Shown: one piece after another, positions 33,918 to 42,373 of the stretch
Layout: every line of letters begins with the position of its first letter
Numbering within the stretch: the first letter of the stretch is position 1
Assembly (NCBI GenBank): GCA_040384625.1
Contig: JAZKIW010000010.1
Span: 1 to 64,000 of the forward strand
Direction: 5' to 3'
Origin: CADEEN01 sp040384625
GTDB lineage: Bacteria; Pseudomonadota; Gammaproteobacteria; Burkholderiales; Burkholderiaceae_C
Length of the DNA stretch: 64,000 nucleotides
The notes under the pieces: model-generated
The model's database searches: none
Told to the model about the DNA's origin: nothing
Seen by the model: only the letters and a program-made list of their open reading frames with translations
Made by a program: the position numbers and the translations under genes

Positions 33918-35764
33918 TGGGTTTCGACCGAACCTCCCCAACCACCCTGGCTGATTGGGCCCGGCTGTACGCAGCCGGTGGCTCGCCGCGCCTGCTGCTG
34001 CAGCGCTTCGCCCGAGAAGAGGCTGCCGCCGCGCGCGATCCGGCCTGGATCCTGCGCGCCGACCCGGCCCAACTGCTGAGTCAGATCGATGCTCTCGAAG
34101 CGCGCGCGGCGGCTTTGCCGGACCGCGCCGCTGTCCTGCGCGCGATGCCGCTCTTCGGGGTGCCGTATGCCGTCAAGGACAACATCGACGTGCAAGGCTG
34201 GCCCACCACTGCCGCCTGCCCGGCGTTCGAGCGCGTGGCCGAAGAGAGCGCGCATGTGGTCTCGAAGCTGACGCAAGCCGGTGCGGTCTGCGTCGGCAAG
34301 ACCAACCTCGATCAGTTCGCGACCGGTCTGGTCGGCACCCGTTCGCCCTACGGCCGGCCGTCGAGCTGCTTCAATCCGCTCTACATCAGTGGCGGCTCCA
34401 GTTCGGGTTCGGCCGTCGTCGTCGCGCGCGGCGAGGTGCCTTTCGCCCTGGGCACCGACACGGCAGGCTCGGGCCGGGTGCCGGCCGGCTTCAACAACAT
34501 CGTCGGCCTGAAGCCCACACCGGGCCGGGTGGGCACCTCGGGCGTGGTCCCGGCGTGCCGCAGCCTCGACTGCGTGTCGGTGTTTGCGCTCAACGTCGAC
34601 GATGCGGCCACTGTCCTCGCCGCGGTCGAGGGCGACGACGCGGCGGATGCGTACAGCGCCTTCGCGCCCGGTCGCACCGCCTGGCCGGAGCGCCTGCGCA
34701 TCGGCGTGCCTATGGCACCGATGCTCGACACGATGTATCGCGAACCCTGGGCGCGCGCGCTGGCCCAAGCAGATGCGCTCGGGCATCATCTCGTGCCGCT
34801 CGACTTTGCGCCGCTGCACCGTACCGCCGAGCTGCTCTATGAAGGGCCCTGGGTGGCGGAGCGCCACGCCGTCGTGCAGGCCCTACTCGAGCGCGCTCCT
34901 GAGGCCTTCGAGCCAAGCGTGCGCAAGGTGATCGGGGGGGCGCTGCGCTTTTCCGCCACCGATGCCTTTCGTGGGCAGTACGCACTGCGTGAGGCGCAGC
35001 GCAATGCAGCGGCCCTGTGGCAGGGCGTCGACGTGCTCATGACGCCGACGGCCCCCGGCCACCCGACTTTCGCCGAGGTCGACGCCGACCCGATCGGCGC
35101 CAACGCCCGCCTGGGCGTCTACACCAACTTCGTCAATCTGCTCGGCTGGTGCGCGCTGGCCTTGCCGTCGAGCATGACCGCCGAGGGCCTGCCCTTCGGT
35201 GTCACCTTCATCGCTCCGGCGAACGCCGATGCGGCGCTGGCGCTGGTGGGGCGGCAGTGGCAGAGCGCTGCCGGCACGACGATGGGCGCCTCCGATCGCG
35301 CCACGGTTTCGGGCCCTGGTTTGCCGAGCCCGGCCTGCGAACCGACGCTCGAGATCGCCGTGGTCGGTGCACACCTCAGCGGCCTGCCGCTGAACGGCCA
35401 GTTGACCGAGCGCGAGGCCCGGCTGCGCAGCAGCACGCAGACCGCGCCGGCCTACCGCCTGTTCGCGCTGCCGGGGACCACGCCGCCCAAGCCCGGCATG
35501 GTGCGCGCCACCCAAGGCGGTGCATCGATCGCGGTCGAGGTGTGGGAGATGCCGCTGCGCCATGTCGGCTCGTTTCTTGCGCTGATCCCTGCGCCACTCG
35601 GTCTGGGCAGCCTGGAACTGGCCGACGGCCGGCGCGTGCACGGCTTCGTCTGCGAGTCGCACGCCGTCGAGGGCGCCACTGACATCAGCGCCTTCGGCGG
35701 CTGGCGCGCCTACCTGCAACAGCTGTCCCAGTCCTGTGAACCCGACCCAAGGAGAACCTCATGA
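33905..35764 (+). CDS. atzF: Allophanate hydrolase (AtzF type)
   Basis: 619 aa. The N-terminal amidase-signature domain (about 1-450) has the catalytic Lys91 in PYAVKDNIDVQG, cis-Ser165/166 in GGSSSGSAVV and nucleophile Ser189 in GTDTAGSGRVPAG. A second domain (about 470-600) matches the allophanate hydrolase C-terminal domain. It hydrolyses allophanate (or 1,3-dicarboxyurea) to ammonia and CO2. A biotin/urea carboxylase partner is absent, so the source is not urea but another ureide. Start is uncertain: ATG 33878, ATG 33905 or GTG 33917, none with a clear ribosome site; the operator covers this region. The stop overlaps the next gene by 4 nt. Confidence 0.92.
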   Translation: MCTKVGFDRTSPTTLADWARLYAAGGSPRLLLQRFAREEAAAARDPAWILRADPAQLLSQIDALEARAAALPDRAAVLRAMPLFGVPYAVKDNIDVQGWPTTAACPAFERVAEESAHVVSKLTQAGAVCVGKTNLDQFATGLVGTRSPYGRPSSCFNPLYISGGSSSGSAVVVARGEVPFALGTDTAGSGRVPAGFNNIVGLKPTPGRVGTSGVVPACRSLDCVSVFALNVDDAATVLAAVEGDDAADAYSAFAPGRTAWPERLRIGVPMAPMLDTMYREPWARALAQADALGHHLVPLDFAPLHRTAELLYEGPWVAERHAVVQALLERAPEAFEPSVRKVIGGALRFSATDAFRGQYALREAQRNAAALWQGVDVLMTPTAPGHPTFAEVDADPIGANARLGVYTNFVNLLGWCALALPSSMTAEGLPFGVTFIAPANADAALALVGRQWQSAAGTTMGASDRATVSGPGLPSPACEPTLEIAVVGAHLSGLPLNGQLTEREARLRSSTQTAPAYRLFALPGTTPPKPGMVRATQGGASIAVEVWEMPLRHVGSFLALIPAPLGLGSLELADGRRVHGFVCESHAVEGATDISAFGGWRAYLQQLSQSCEPDPRRTS

Positions 35765-36759
35765 CCGACCTGCCCAACCCCCGCCGCCGCCACCTGCTCC
35801 GGGCCTCGGCCTCGCTCGGCGCGCTCGGTGTGCTCGGCACCCCCGCGGTGCTGCGCGCCCAGGCCGCCACCAAGATCCGCATCGGCTACTGGCCGATCGC
35901 CGCCGGCCTGCCCTTCTACGCCGCGATCGAACTCGGCTACTTCAAGGAAGCAGGCCTGGACGTCGAGCCGCTGCGCTTCGCCGGCGCCCAGCAGGTGATG
36001 GAAGCGGTGCTCGCCGGCCGCTCCGACGGCACAGCCAACGGCACCGGCTCGGCAAACATCGCGATCGGTGAGCTCGCCGCGCCGGGCACCTTCAAGATCT
36101 TCGCCTCGAACCCGAGCAACGCGAAAAACGTGCTCGACGAGTTCATCGTGCCGGCCGCGAGCACGGTGAAGACGATCGCTGAGCTGAAGGGCAAGCGGGT
36201 CGGCTCCGGCCCCGGGATCCAGAACGTGACCCTGGCCAAAACAGTGCTCGAGCGCGCCGGCGCGACCGGCGCCACCGTGGTCGAACTGCCGATCGCCCAG
36301 CACGTCGCCACGCTGGCCGCCGGCCAGCTCGACGCCTGCTACACCCTGGAGCCCACCGGCACGATCGGCCGCATGAACGGCACCACACGGGTGCTCGAGG
36401 CCGGTGTGATCGCCAAGTACATCCTCGGCGACCCACTGGCACCCTGGTTCGGCGGATCGGCCTCGCTGACCTCGGCTTTCATCGCCAAGTACCCGGCCGA
36501 GGCGAAGAAATTCGTCGCCGCGTATGCCAGGGGCGTGGCCCTGGTGCGCAGCAAGCCGGCCGAAGCGCGCCAGTACATGAAGGGCTACACCGCGATCGAA
36601 GGTCCGCTGACCGCCGAGGTGCCGCTGGCCGCCTACATGCTCTACAACGAGTTCACGCCGGCCGACGTCGCGCACTTCCAGAAGTTCTTCGACCTGTTCT
36701 CCGAGAAGGGCATCTTCACGTCGCGCCTGATGGTCGACTCGATGCTCTACAAAGGCTGA
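35761..36759 (+). CDS. NitT/TauT-family ABC receptor (SsuA/THI5-like)
   Basis: 332 aa. A twin-arginine-like leader (RRRHLLRASASLGALGVLG) is followed by the family fold: IRIGYWPIAAGLPFYAAIELGYF, LDVEPLRFAGAQQVMEAVLAG, and ELKGKRVGSGPGIQNVTL. Receptors of this family bind nitrate, taurine, thiamine precursors or amide/aromatic ligands. Being embedded between allophanate hydrolase and AtzGEH, it most likely delivers a ureide. It starts within the 3' end of atzF. Confidence 0.9.
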   Translation: MTDLPNPRRRHLLRASASLGALGVLGTPAVLRAQAATKIRIGYWPIAAGLPFYAAIELGYFKEAGLDVEPLRFAGAQQVMEAVLAGRSDGTANGTGSANIAIGELAAPGTFKIFASNPSNAKNVLDEFIVPAASTVKTIAELKGKRVGSGPGIQNVTLAKTVLERAGATGATVVELPIAQHVATLAAGQLDACYTLEPTGTIGRMNGTTRVLEAGVIAKYILGDPLAPWFGGSASLTSAFIAKYPAEAKKFVAAYARGVALVRSKPAEARQYMKGYTAIEGPLTAEVPLAAYMLYNEFTPADVAHFQKFFDLFSEKGIFTSRLMVDSMLYKG

Positions 36760-36763
36760 AGAA

Positions 36764-37609
36764 ATGACCACCCCCGTAGCGGCTTCGCCGCTCCCCCTCA
36801 AGGGGGCCACGCCGGCGGCCGGGCACAGCCCAATCCGCGGCGTGCGCTTGGCCCTGCCGGACATGCGCCGGCTACTGCCCATCATCGGCCCCTTGCTGCT
36901 CTTCCTGGTCTGGGACTTCGTCGTCCGCTTCAAGCTGATCAGCCCGATCCTGCTGCCTACGCCGTTCGCGACCTTGCAGACCCTGTTCAGCGGCCTGTTC
37001 GGCGGCACGCTGTTCTTCGACTTCATGCACACGGTCTGGCGCACGCTGCAGGCTTTCCTGATCGCCGCCGCGCTCGGCATGCCGCTGGGCGTGCTGCTGG
37101 GGAGCAACGAGCGCGCCTACCGCAGCGTCGAGTTCCTGATCGACTTCTTCCGCTCCACGCCCTCGTCGGCGCTGATCCCGCTGTTCCTGATGATCTTCGG
37201 CGTGTCGGACGTCAACAAGGTCGCGATCGCCGCCTTCGGTGCCCTCCTGATCGTGCTCTTCAACAGCGCCTACGGCGTCATCAATGCGCGCAAGCAGCGG
37301 GTGATGGCCGCCCGCGTGATGGGGGCGTCGCGCTGGCAGGTGTTCAAGGACGTGCTGGTCTGGGAAAGCCTGCAACCGAGCTTCGTCGGCCTGCGCAGCG
37401 CCGTTTCGATGGCCCTGGTGATCGTCATCGTCGCCGAGATGTTCATCGGCTCCGAGAACGGCCTGGGCCACCGCATCATCAACTCGCAGCAGGTGATGAA
37501 CGTGCGCGACATGTACGCCTCGATCCTCTCGGCCGGCGCGCTCGGCTACGCGCTCAACGTGCTCTTCCTCGTCATCGAGAAGCGCATCGTGCACTGGAGC
37601 GGCAGATGA
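36764..37609 (+). CDS. NitT/TauT ABC transporter permease
   Basis: 281 aa. About six transmembrane helices with the EAA-type loop AARVMGASRWQVFKDVLV and VIVIVAEMFIGSENGLGHRI, both typical of SsuC/TauC. The first 30 residues are atypical: codons 4-15 are encoded by a dispersed tandem-hairpin repeat (36771-36806). A shorter start at ATG 36863 (LPDMRRLLPIIGP) cannot be excluded, but it has no ribosome site, while 36764 has GAAGAA. Followed by the ATPase gene with a 4-nt overlap. Confidence 0.88.
   Translation: MTTPVAASPLPLKGATPAAGHSPIRGVRLALPDMRRLLPIIGPLLLFLVWDFVVRFKLISPILLPTPFATLQTLFSGLFGGTLFFDFMHTVWRTLQAFLIAAALGMPLGVLLGSNERAYRSVEFLIDFFRSTPSSALIPLFLMIFGVSDVNKVAIAAFGALLIVLFNSAYGVINARKQRVMAARVMGASRWQVFKDVLVWESLQPSFVGLRSAVSMALVIVIVAEMFIGSENGLGHRIINSQQVMNVRDMYASILSAGALGYALNVLFLVIEKRIVHWSGR
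36771..36806 (+). repeat. Dispersed tandem-hairpin repeat inside the permease start
   Basis: A run of C, then AGCGGC (36778-36783), TTC, GCCGCT (36787-36792), followed by CCCCCT (36793-36798), CA, AGGGGG (36801-36806). Two back-to-back hairpins of this type are, from memory, a frequent intergenic repeat in Burkholderiales. Here it encodes PVAASPLPLKG near the permease N-terminus. Confidence 0.6.
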
Positions 37610-38427
37610 ACGCTGTACTGAACCCGATGATCGAGCCCGACACGGCGCCCCCGCCCTTCGTGCCCGGCCCGCCCGGGACCGAGATCACGATCCGCGGTCT
37701 GACCAAATACTTTGCCGGTGCGCCGCTGTACGAGAACTTCGACCTCGACATCCCCAAGCACCGCATCGTCTCGGTGTTCGGCCCCAACGGCTGCGGCAAG
37801 TCGACCCTGATCAACATGATCGCCGGCCTGATCCCGATCGACGCCGGCGAGATCCTGTTCGACGGCAAGTCGCTGAAGGACACCAAGATCGGCTACGTGT
37901 TCCAGAACTACCGCGAGGCGATGTTCCCGTGGCTGCGCACGATCGACAACATCGCCTACCCGCTGAAACTCGAAGGCAAGTCGAAGGCCGAAGTCAAAAC
38001 GAGGGTCGACGAGCTGGTCGCTTCGTTCGACGTCAAGTTCGACTTGAAACGCTACCCTTATGAGCTCTCCGGCGGGCAACAGCAGACGGCGTCGATCATG
38101 CGTGCGCTGGCGCCACGGCCTGAAGTGCTGTTCCTCGACGAACCGTTCTCGGCGCTGGACTTCGAGATGACCCTCTTCATCCGCGAGAAACTGCAGGAGG
38201 TCTTCATGCAGACAGGCACCACGATGCTGCTGGTCTCGCACGACCTCGAGGAAGCGGTGTACCTGGCCGACCAGGTGCTGCTGCTGACCAAGCGGCCGAC
38301 GCGGATCGCCGAAATCCTGAGCTACGACGACCCCCGCCCGCGCACCGTGGCCACGCTGTCGGAAGCCAGCTTCATCGCCACCAAGAAGCGCAGCCTCGAG
38401 ATTTTCCAGCGCGAGGTACGGCGGTGA
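37606..38427 (+). CDS. NitT/TauT ABC transporter ATP-binding protein
   Basis: 273 aa. Walker A GPNGCGKST near residue 62, Q loop FQNYREAMFPWL, signature LSGGQQQTASIMRALAPRPE, Walker B VLFLDEPFSALD, and switch His VSHDLEEAV. The signature region has TASIM in place of the common RVAIA, a conservative variation. The GTGA overlap with the next gene couples them. Confidence 0.93.
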   Translation: MNAVLNPMIEPDTAPPPFVPGPPGTEITIRGLTKYFAGAPLYENFDLDIPKHRIVSVFGPNGCGKSTLINMIAGLIPIDAGEILFDGKSLKDTKIGYVFQNYREAMFPWLRTIDNIAYPLKLEGKSKAEVKTRVDELVASFDVKFDLKRYPYELSGGQQQTASIMRALAPRPEVLFLDEPFSALDFEMTLFIREKLQEVFMQTGTTMLLVSHDLEEAVYLADQVLLLTKRPTRIAEILSYDDPRPRTVATLSEASFIATKKRSLEIFQREVRR

Positions 38428-38618
38428 CGATGACGTCGGCGCAAGTCGAGGCCTGCGTCGATGCCGCTGCCGCGGCGCTGGACTTGCCGATCGCCGCCGA
38501 GCACCGGCCCGGCGTGCTGCGCTACTTCGCGCTGGCTGCAGCCTTTGCAGCGCAGATCGACGCGGTGCCGCTGAGCCCGTACGACGAACCCGCGGTGAAC
38601 TTCGTACCGGCGCCATGA
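38424..38618 (+). CDS. atzG: AtzG/HpxX-like small subunit (DUF4089)
   Basis: 64 aa. A small helical partner of the AtzE amidase, resembling GatC: SAQVEACVDAAAAALDLPIA, then EHRPGVLRYFALAAAFAAQI, then a Pro-rich C-terminal tail ending PLSPYDEPAVNFVPAP. GTG at 38424 has GAGGT at a good 6-nt spacing; the ATG at 38430 is too far from it. Both ends overlap neighbours by 4 nt, fitting a heteromeric complex with AtzE. Confidence 0.88.
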   Translation: MTMTSAQVEACVDAAAAALDLPIAAEHRPGVLRYFALAAAFAAQIDAVPLSPYDEPAVNFVPAP

Positions 38619-40021
38619 GCGACGCGGCGGGCCTGCTGCTGCGCGACGCCGGCGCGATGGCCGCGGCCGTGCGCTCGGGTGCTCACAGCGCCACCGCCCT
38701 CATCGAGGCCAGTCTCGACCGCATTGCCGCCACCGACGGCCGCGTCAATGCCTTCACCGAAATCCTGTCGCGACGCGCGCGCCAGCGCGCCGCCGCGCTC
38801 GATGCGCGCGGCGCCGCCCTGCGCGACATGCCGCTGGCGGGCGTGCCCTTCGCGGTGAAGAACCTGTTCGACGTGAAGGGCCTGGCCACGCTGGCGGGTT
38901 CGAAGATCGAGCGCGATGCCGCACCGGCCACGGAGGATGCCCTGTTGGTGCGGCGCCTCGAGTCGGCCGGCGCTGTGCTGGTCGGCGCCCTGAACATGGA
39001 CGAATACGCCTACGGCTTCACGACCGAAAACACGCATGAGGGGCCGACGCGCAACCCGCACGACACAACACGCATCGCCGGCGGCTCGTCCGGCGGCTCG
39101 GGCGCAGCTGTCGCCGCCGGCCAGGTGCCGCTGACCCTGGGCTCCGACACCAACGGCTCGATCCGCGTGCCCGCCTCGCTGTGCGGCGTGTTCGGCCTGA
39201 AGCCGACCTTCGGCCGTCTGCCGCGCACCGGCAGCTACCCCTTCGTCGCCAGCCTCGACCACCTCGGCCCGTTCGCCCGGTCTGTCGCCGACCTGGCCCT
39301 GGCTTACGACGCGATGCAGGGTCACGATGCCGCCGATGGCGGCTGCGTACCGCGCCCCATCGAGCCGGCCTTGCCGGCCTTGCCGCTCGGTGCCCACGGC
39401 CTGCGCGTTGCCGTGCTCGGCGGCCACTTCGCGCACCACGCGACGCCGGCAGCGCACGCGGCAGTGCAATCCGTGGCCGAAGCCCTCGGCGCGCGCGACA
39501 CGGTCGAGCTGTCGCTTGCCGAGGCCGGGCGCGCCGCGGCCTTCCTCATCAGCAACGCCGAAGGCGGCGCGTTGCATCTGCCCGACTTGCTTCGCCGCGC
39601 GGCCGACTTCGAGCCGTTGTCGCGCGACCGCTTCATCGCCGGCGCGCTGCTGCCCGCGGCCTGGGTCGCGCGCGCGCAGCGGGTGCGGCGGCTCTATGCC
39701 CAGACCGCCGCGCGACTGCTCGAGCGCTACGACATCCTGCTCGCGGCCGCCACGCCCTGCGCCGCCACGCCGATCGGCAGCGAGTGGCTCGAACTCGATG
39801 GCCAGCGCCTGCCGCTGCGCCCCAGCCTGGGCCTGCTGACACAGCCGATCTCGTGCATCGGCCTGCCGGTGTGCGCGGTGCCGGTGTGGGGTGCCGACGC
39901 CAGTCTGCCGATCGGCGTGCAGGTGATTGCCGCCCCTTGGCGCGAAGACCTGGTGCTGCGTGTCGCCGCGTCGCTCGAAGCGCGTGGCATCGTCGCCGCA
40001 CCGGTGGCCGCCCTGCCATGA
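38615..40021 (+). CDS. atzE: AtzE-family amidohydrolase (1-carboxybiuret hydrolase/HpxY-like)
   Basis: 468 aa amidase-signature enzyme. The triad is visible: Lys82 in FAVKNLFDVKG, cis-Ser158/159 in GGSSGGSGAAVA and nucleophile Ser182 in GSDTNGSIRVPA. The order AtzG-AtzE-AtzH and the sequence pattern (LNMDEYAYGFTTENTHEGPTRNP with intervening strand) place it in the AtzE/HpxY group. Known members deaminate 1-carboxybiuret (cyanuric acid pathway) or act in oxalurate catabolism. Which one applies here is open; a biuret hydrolase and allophanate hydrolase nearby favour a biuret-type substrate. Confidence 0.9.
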   Translation: MSDAAGLLLRDAGAMAAAVRSGAHSATALIEASLDRIAATDGRVNAFTEILSRRARQRAAALDARGAALRDMPLAGVPFAVKNLFDVKGLATLAGSKIERDAAPATEDALLVRRLESAGAVLVGALNMDEYAYGFTTENTHEGPTRNPHDTTRIAGGSSGGSGAAVAAGQVPLTLGSDTNGSIRVPASLCGVFGLKPTFGRLPRTGSYPFVASLDHLGPFARSVADLALAYDAMQGHDAADGGCVPRPIEPALPALPLGAHGLRVAVLGGHFAHHATPAAHAAVQSVAEALGARDTVELSLAEAGRAAAFLISNAEGGALHLPDLLRRAADFEPLSRDRFIAGALLPAAWVARAQRVRRLYAQTAARLLERYDILLAAATPCAATPIGSEWLELDGQRLPLRPSLGLLTQPISCIGLPVCAVPVWGADASLPIGVQVIAAPWREDLVLRVAASLEARGIVAAPVAALP

Positions 40022-40413
40022 GTGCGGCGCTGGCGATCAACGATGCTGCGGTGCACGCCGAGGTCCAGGCCGTCTTCGCGCGCTACGAAGACGCCCTGGT
40101 CCACAACAAGGTCGAAGTGCTCGACGAGTTGTTCTGGCGCTCTCCGCACACCGTGCGGTACGGCGGTGGCGAGAACCTGATCGGCTACGAGGCGATCGCC
40201 GCCTTTCGCGCCGCGCGCTCGCCCGCCGGACTGGCGCGACAACTGATGCGCACCGTGATCACCACTTACGGCCGCGACTTCGCCACTGCGATGACCGAGT
40301 TCCGCCGCGAGGGCCACCCCAGCATTGGGCGCCAGAGCCAGACCTGGGTCCGCCTGCCCGAAGGCTGGCGCGTGGTCGCGGCGCACGTCAGCCTGATCGC
40401 GCTGGCGGCGTGA
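40018..40413 (+). CDS. atzH: AtzH/HpxZ-like protein (SnoaL/DUF3225 fold)
   Basis: 131 aa. A NTF2/SnoaL-like fold: INDAAVHAEVQAVFARYEDA, LDELFWRSPHTVRYGGGENL, GYEAIAAFRAARSP, then MTEFRREGHPSIGRQSQTWV and WRVVAAHVSLI. This small protein accompanies AtzE/AtzG and HpxX/HpxY in other proteobacteria and has been linked to dialkyl/ureide steps, its exact role being unclear. ATG overlaps the atzE stop. Confidence 0.88.
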   Translation: MSAALAINDAAVHAEVQAVFARYEDALVHNKVEVLDELFWRSPHTVRYGGGENLIGYEAIAAFRAARSPAGLARQLMRTVITTYGRDFATAMTEFRREGHPSIGRQSQTWVRLPEGWRVVAAHVSLIALAA

Positions 40414-40418
40414 TTAAG

Positions 40419-41120
40419 ATGCTTCGGATGGCCGCCTCCGAACCGCAAGAACGCTCGAACCTGGCCGAGCAGGTCTACACCCGGCTCAAGGCCGAACTGC
40501 ACGACTTCCAACTCGTGCCTGGCGACCGCTTCTCCGAGGCCGAGCTGAGTGGGCGCCTGGGCGTGAGCCGCACGCCTGTGCGCGAGGCCCTGTTTCGCCT
40601 GCGCAACGAAGGCTTTCTCGACCTCGAGTCAAAGGCCGGCTGGTTCGTGCGGCCGATCGACTTCGCCAAGCTCGAGCAGCTCTACGATCTGCGCGTCCTG
40701 CTCGAGTCAGCCAGCGTCGCACGCCTGTGCGCGCGCACCGACGCCGTGCTGCAACTCGACGAGTTGAAGGCCGTGTGGCTGGTGCCTGTGGGCGAACGCA
40801 AGGCCGATCCGCGCCAGGTCGGCGCCTTCGACGAGCAGTTCCACGCCACCCTGGTGCGCGCCGCCGGCAATGCCGAGATCGCGCGCGTGCACTGGGACGT
40901 CACCGAGCGCATCCGCATCATCCGGCACCTCGATTTCACCCGCGCGGACCGGATCGAGGCGACTTACACCGAGCACGCCAAGATCCTGCGCGCGGTGATC
41001 CAGCGCAAGGTCGACCAGGCCCAGCTGCTGCTGAAGGCCCACATCGAGCAGAGCAAGGCCGAGGTGCGCAAGATCACCCTGGCCACACTGCACGACGCGA
41101 GGGCACGGGCGGCGCGCTAG
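40419..41120 (+). CDS. GntR-family (FadR subfamily) regulator of the ureide locus
   Basis: 233 aa. Winged HTH (about residues 10-75, DRFSEAELSGRLGVSRTPVREALFRL) and FCD domain (about 85-215; FDEQFHATLVRAAGN, HAKILRAVIQRKVDQAQLLLKAHI). Start ATG 40419 (alternatives GTG 40410, ATG 40428); no clear ribosome site, so translation may be coupled to AtzH. It sits at the junction of the two halves of the locus. The palindromes with GGTATACC cores at 33883 and 41181 lie ahead of both halves and are the obvious targets. Confidence 0.9.
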   Translation: MLRMAASEPQERSNLAEQVYTRLKAELHDFQLVPGDRFSEAELSGRLGVSRTPVREALFRLRNEGFLDLESKAGWFVRPIDFAKLEQLYDLRVLLESASVARLCARTDAVLQLDELKAVWLVPVGERKADPRQVGAFDEQFHATLVRAAGNAEIARVHWDVTERIRIIRHLDFTRADRIEATYTEHAKILRAVIQRKVDQAQLLLKAHIEQSKAEVRKITLATLHDARARAAR

Positions 41121-41181
41121 CGGCAACAGCGGCCGAGCCTCGCCGGCCGAGTCCGGCACGCCTCTTGCTCGCATTCCTGTC

Positions 41182-41205
41182 GGTATACCGATGTGTGCAC
41201 CAAAG
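41182..41205 (+). promoter_or_regulatory. Second copy of the ureide-locus operator
   Basis: CGGTATACCG (41181-41190) is a perfect palindrome; the 24 nt from 41182 to 41205 match 22 of 24 positions of the site at 33894-33917, including the flank TGTGCACCAAAG. It lies 49 nt before the BMP receptor start codon and 61 nt after the GntR stop. Confidence 0.75.
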
Positions 41206-41253
41206 GTGCACACCTGTCGCCGCCCTGCCGGCAACCGCATGAATGGAGAAGCC

Positions 41254-42366
41254 ATGAGCCACGAACTCGACCGCTCGCGTCGCCACGCCCTCGCCTCCCT
41301 GTCGGCCTTGTCGCTGGCGGGTCTGTCTCCGCTGCAAGCGCTGGCACAAGCAAAGCTGACCGTTGGCGTGATCTACGTCGGCCCGAAGGACGACTACGGC
41401 TACAACCAGGCCCAGGCCGCGGCGGCCGCCGAGATGAAGAAGCTGCCCGGTATCAAGGTCGTCGAGGAGGAGAACGTTCCCGAGACCACGGCGGTGCAGA
41501 AGTCGATGACCGGGATGATCGCGCAGGACGGCGCCAAGCTGCTGTTCCCGACTTCGTTCGGCTACTTCGATCCGCACATGCTGGCACTCGCGGCCAAGTA
41601 CCCCGACGTGCGCTTCTCGCACTGCGGCGGCATGTGGACCGAAGCCAAGCACCCGAAGAACACCGGCAGCTTCTTCGGCTACATCGACGAGTGCCAGTAC
41701 CTGAACGGCGTCGTTGCCGGGCACATGAGCAAGAGCAAGAAGATCGGCTTCGTCGCGGCCAAGCCGATCCCGCAGGTGCTGCGCAACATCAACGCCTTCA
41801 CCATGGGCGCGCGCTCGGTCGATCCGAAGATCACCGCCACCGTGATCTTCACCGGCGAGTGGTCGATGCCGGTCAAGGAAGCCGAGGCGACGAACAGCCT
41901 GGCCGACCAGGGCATCGACGTCTTCACGATGCACGTCGACGGGCCCAAGGTGATCGTCGAGACCGCCGCCAAGCGCGGCAAGATGGTCTGCGGCTACCAC
42001 GCCAGCCAGGCCAAGCTGGCGCCCAATGCCTACCTCACCGGCGCCGAGTGGAACTGGAGCACCGCCTACAAGACCATCATCGAGGCCGCACTCGCCGGCA
42101 AGCCCCACCCGAACTTCCTGCGCGGCGGCCTCAAGGAAGGCTACGTGAAGATGTCGGCTTATGGGCCGACGGTGAGCGACGCGGCGAAGAAGCAGGCCGA
42201 TGCCGTCAAGGCCAAGATGATGGCCGGCAGCTTCGACATCTTTGCCGGCGGCCTGAAGGACAACAAGGGCGCGGTGGTCATCCCTGCCGGCAAGTCGCTG
42301 AAGCAGACCGACCTCGAACTCGAGAAGATGAATTACCTCGTTGAAGGGGTCGTCGGCTCGGTGTGA
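41254..42366 (+). CDS. BMP-family ABC receptor (PnrA/nucleoside-like)
   Basis: 370 aa. Leader RRHALASLSALSLAGLSPLQ then the basic membrane protein fold: LTVGVIYVGPKDDYGYNQAQ, PTSFGYFDPHMLALAAKYPDV, and GFVAAKPIPQVLRNINAF. This family binds purine nucleosides or similar ring compounds. ATG 41254 is preceded by GGAGAAGCC; an in-frame ATG at 41239 is less well placed. It heads the second half of the ureide locus, so the ligand may be a cyclic or linear ureide. Confidence 0.92.
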   Translation: MSHELDRSRRHALASLSALSLAGLSPLQALAQAKLTVGVIYVGPKDDYGYNQAQAAAAAEMKKLPGIKVVEEENVPETTAVQKSMTGMIAQDGAKLLFPTSFGYFDPHMLALAAKYPDVRFSHCGGMWTEAKHPKNTGSFFGYIDECQYLNGVVAGHMSKSKKIGFVAAKPIPQVLRNINAFTMGARSVDPKITATVIFTGEWSMPVKEAEATNSLADQGIDVFTMHVDGPKVIVETAAKRGKMVCGYHASQAKLAPNAYLTGAEWNWSTAYKTIIEAALAGKPHPNFLRGGLKEGYVKMSAYGPTVSDAAKKQADAVKAKMMAGSFDIFAGGLKDNKGAVVIPAGKSLKQTDLELEKMNYLVEGVVGSV

Positions 42367-42373
42367 GGTTGCG

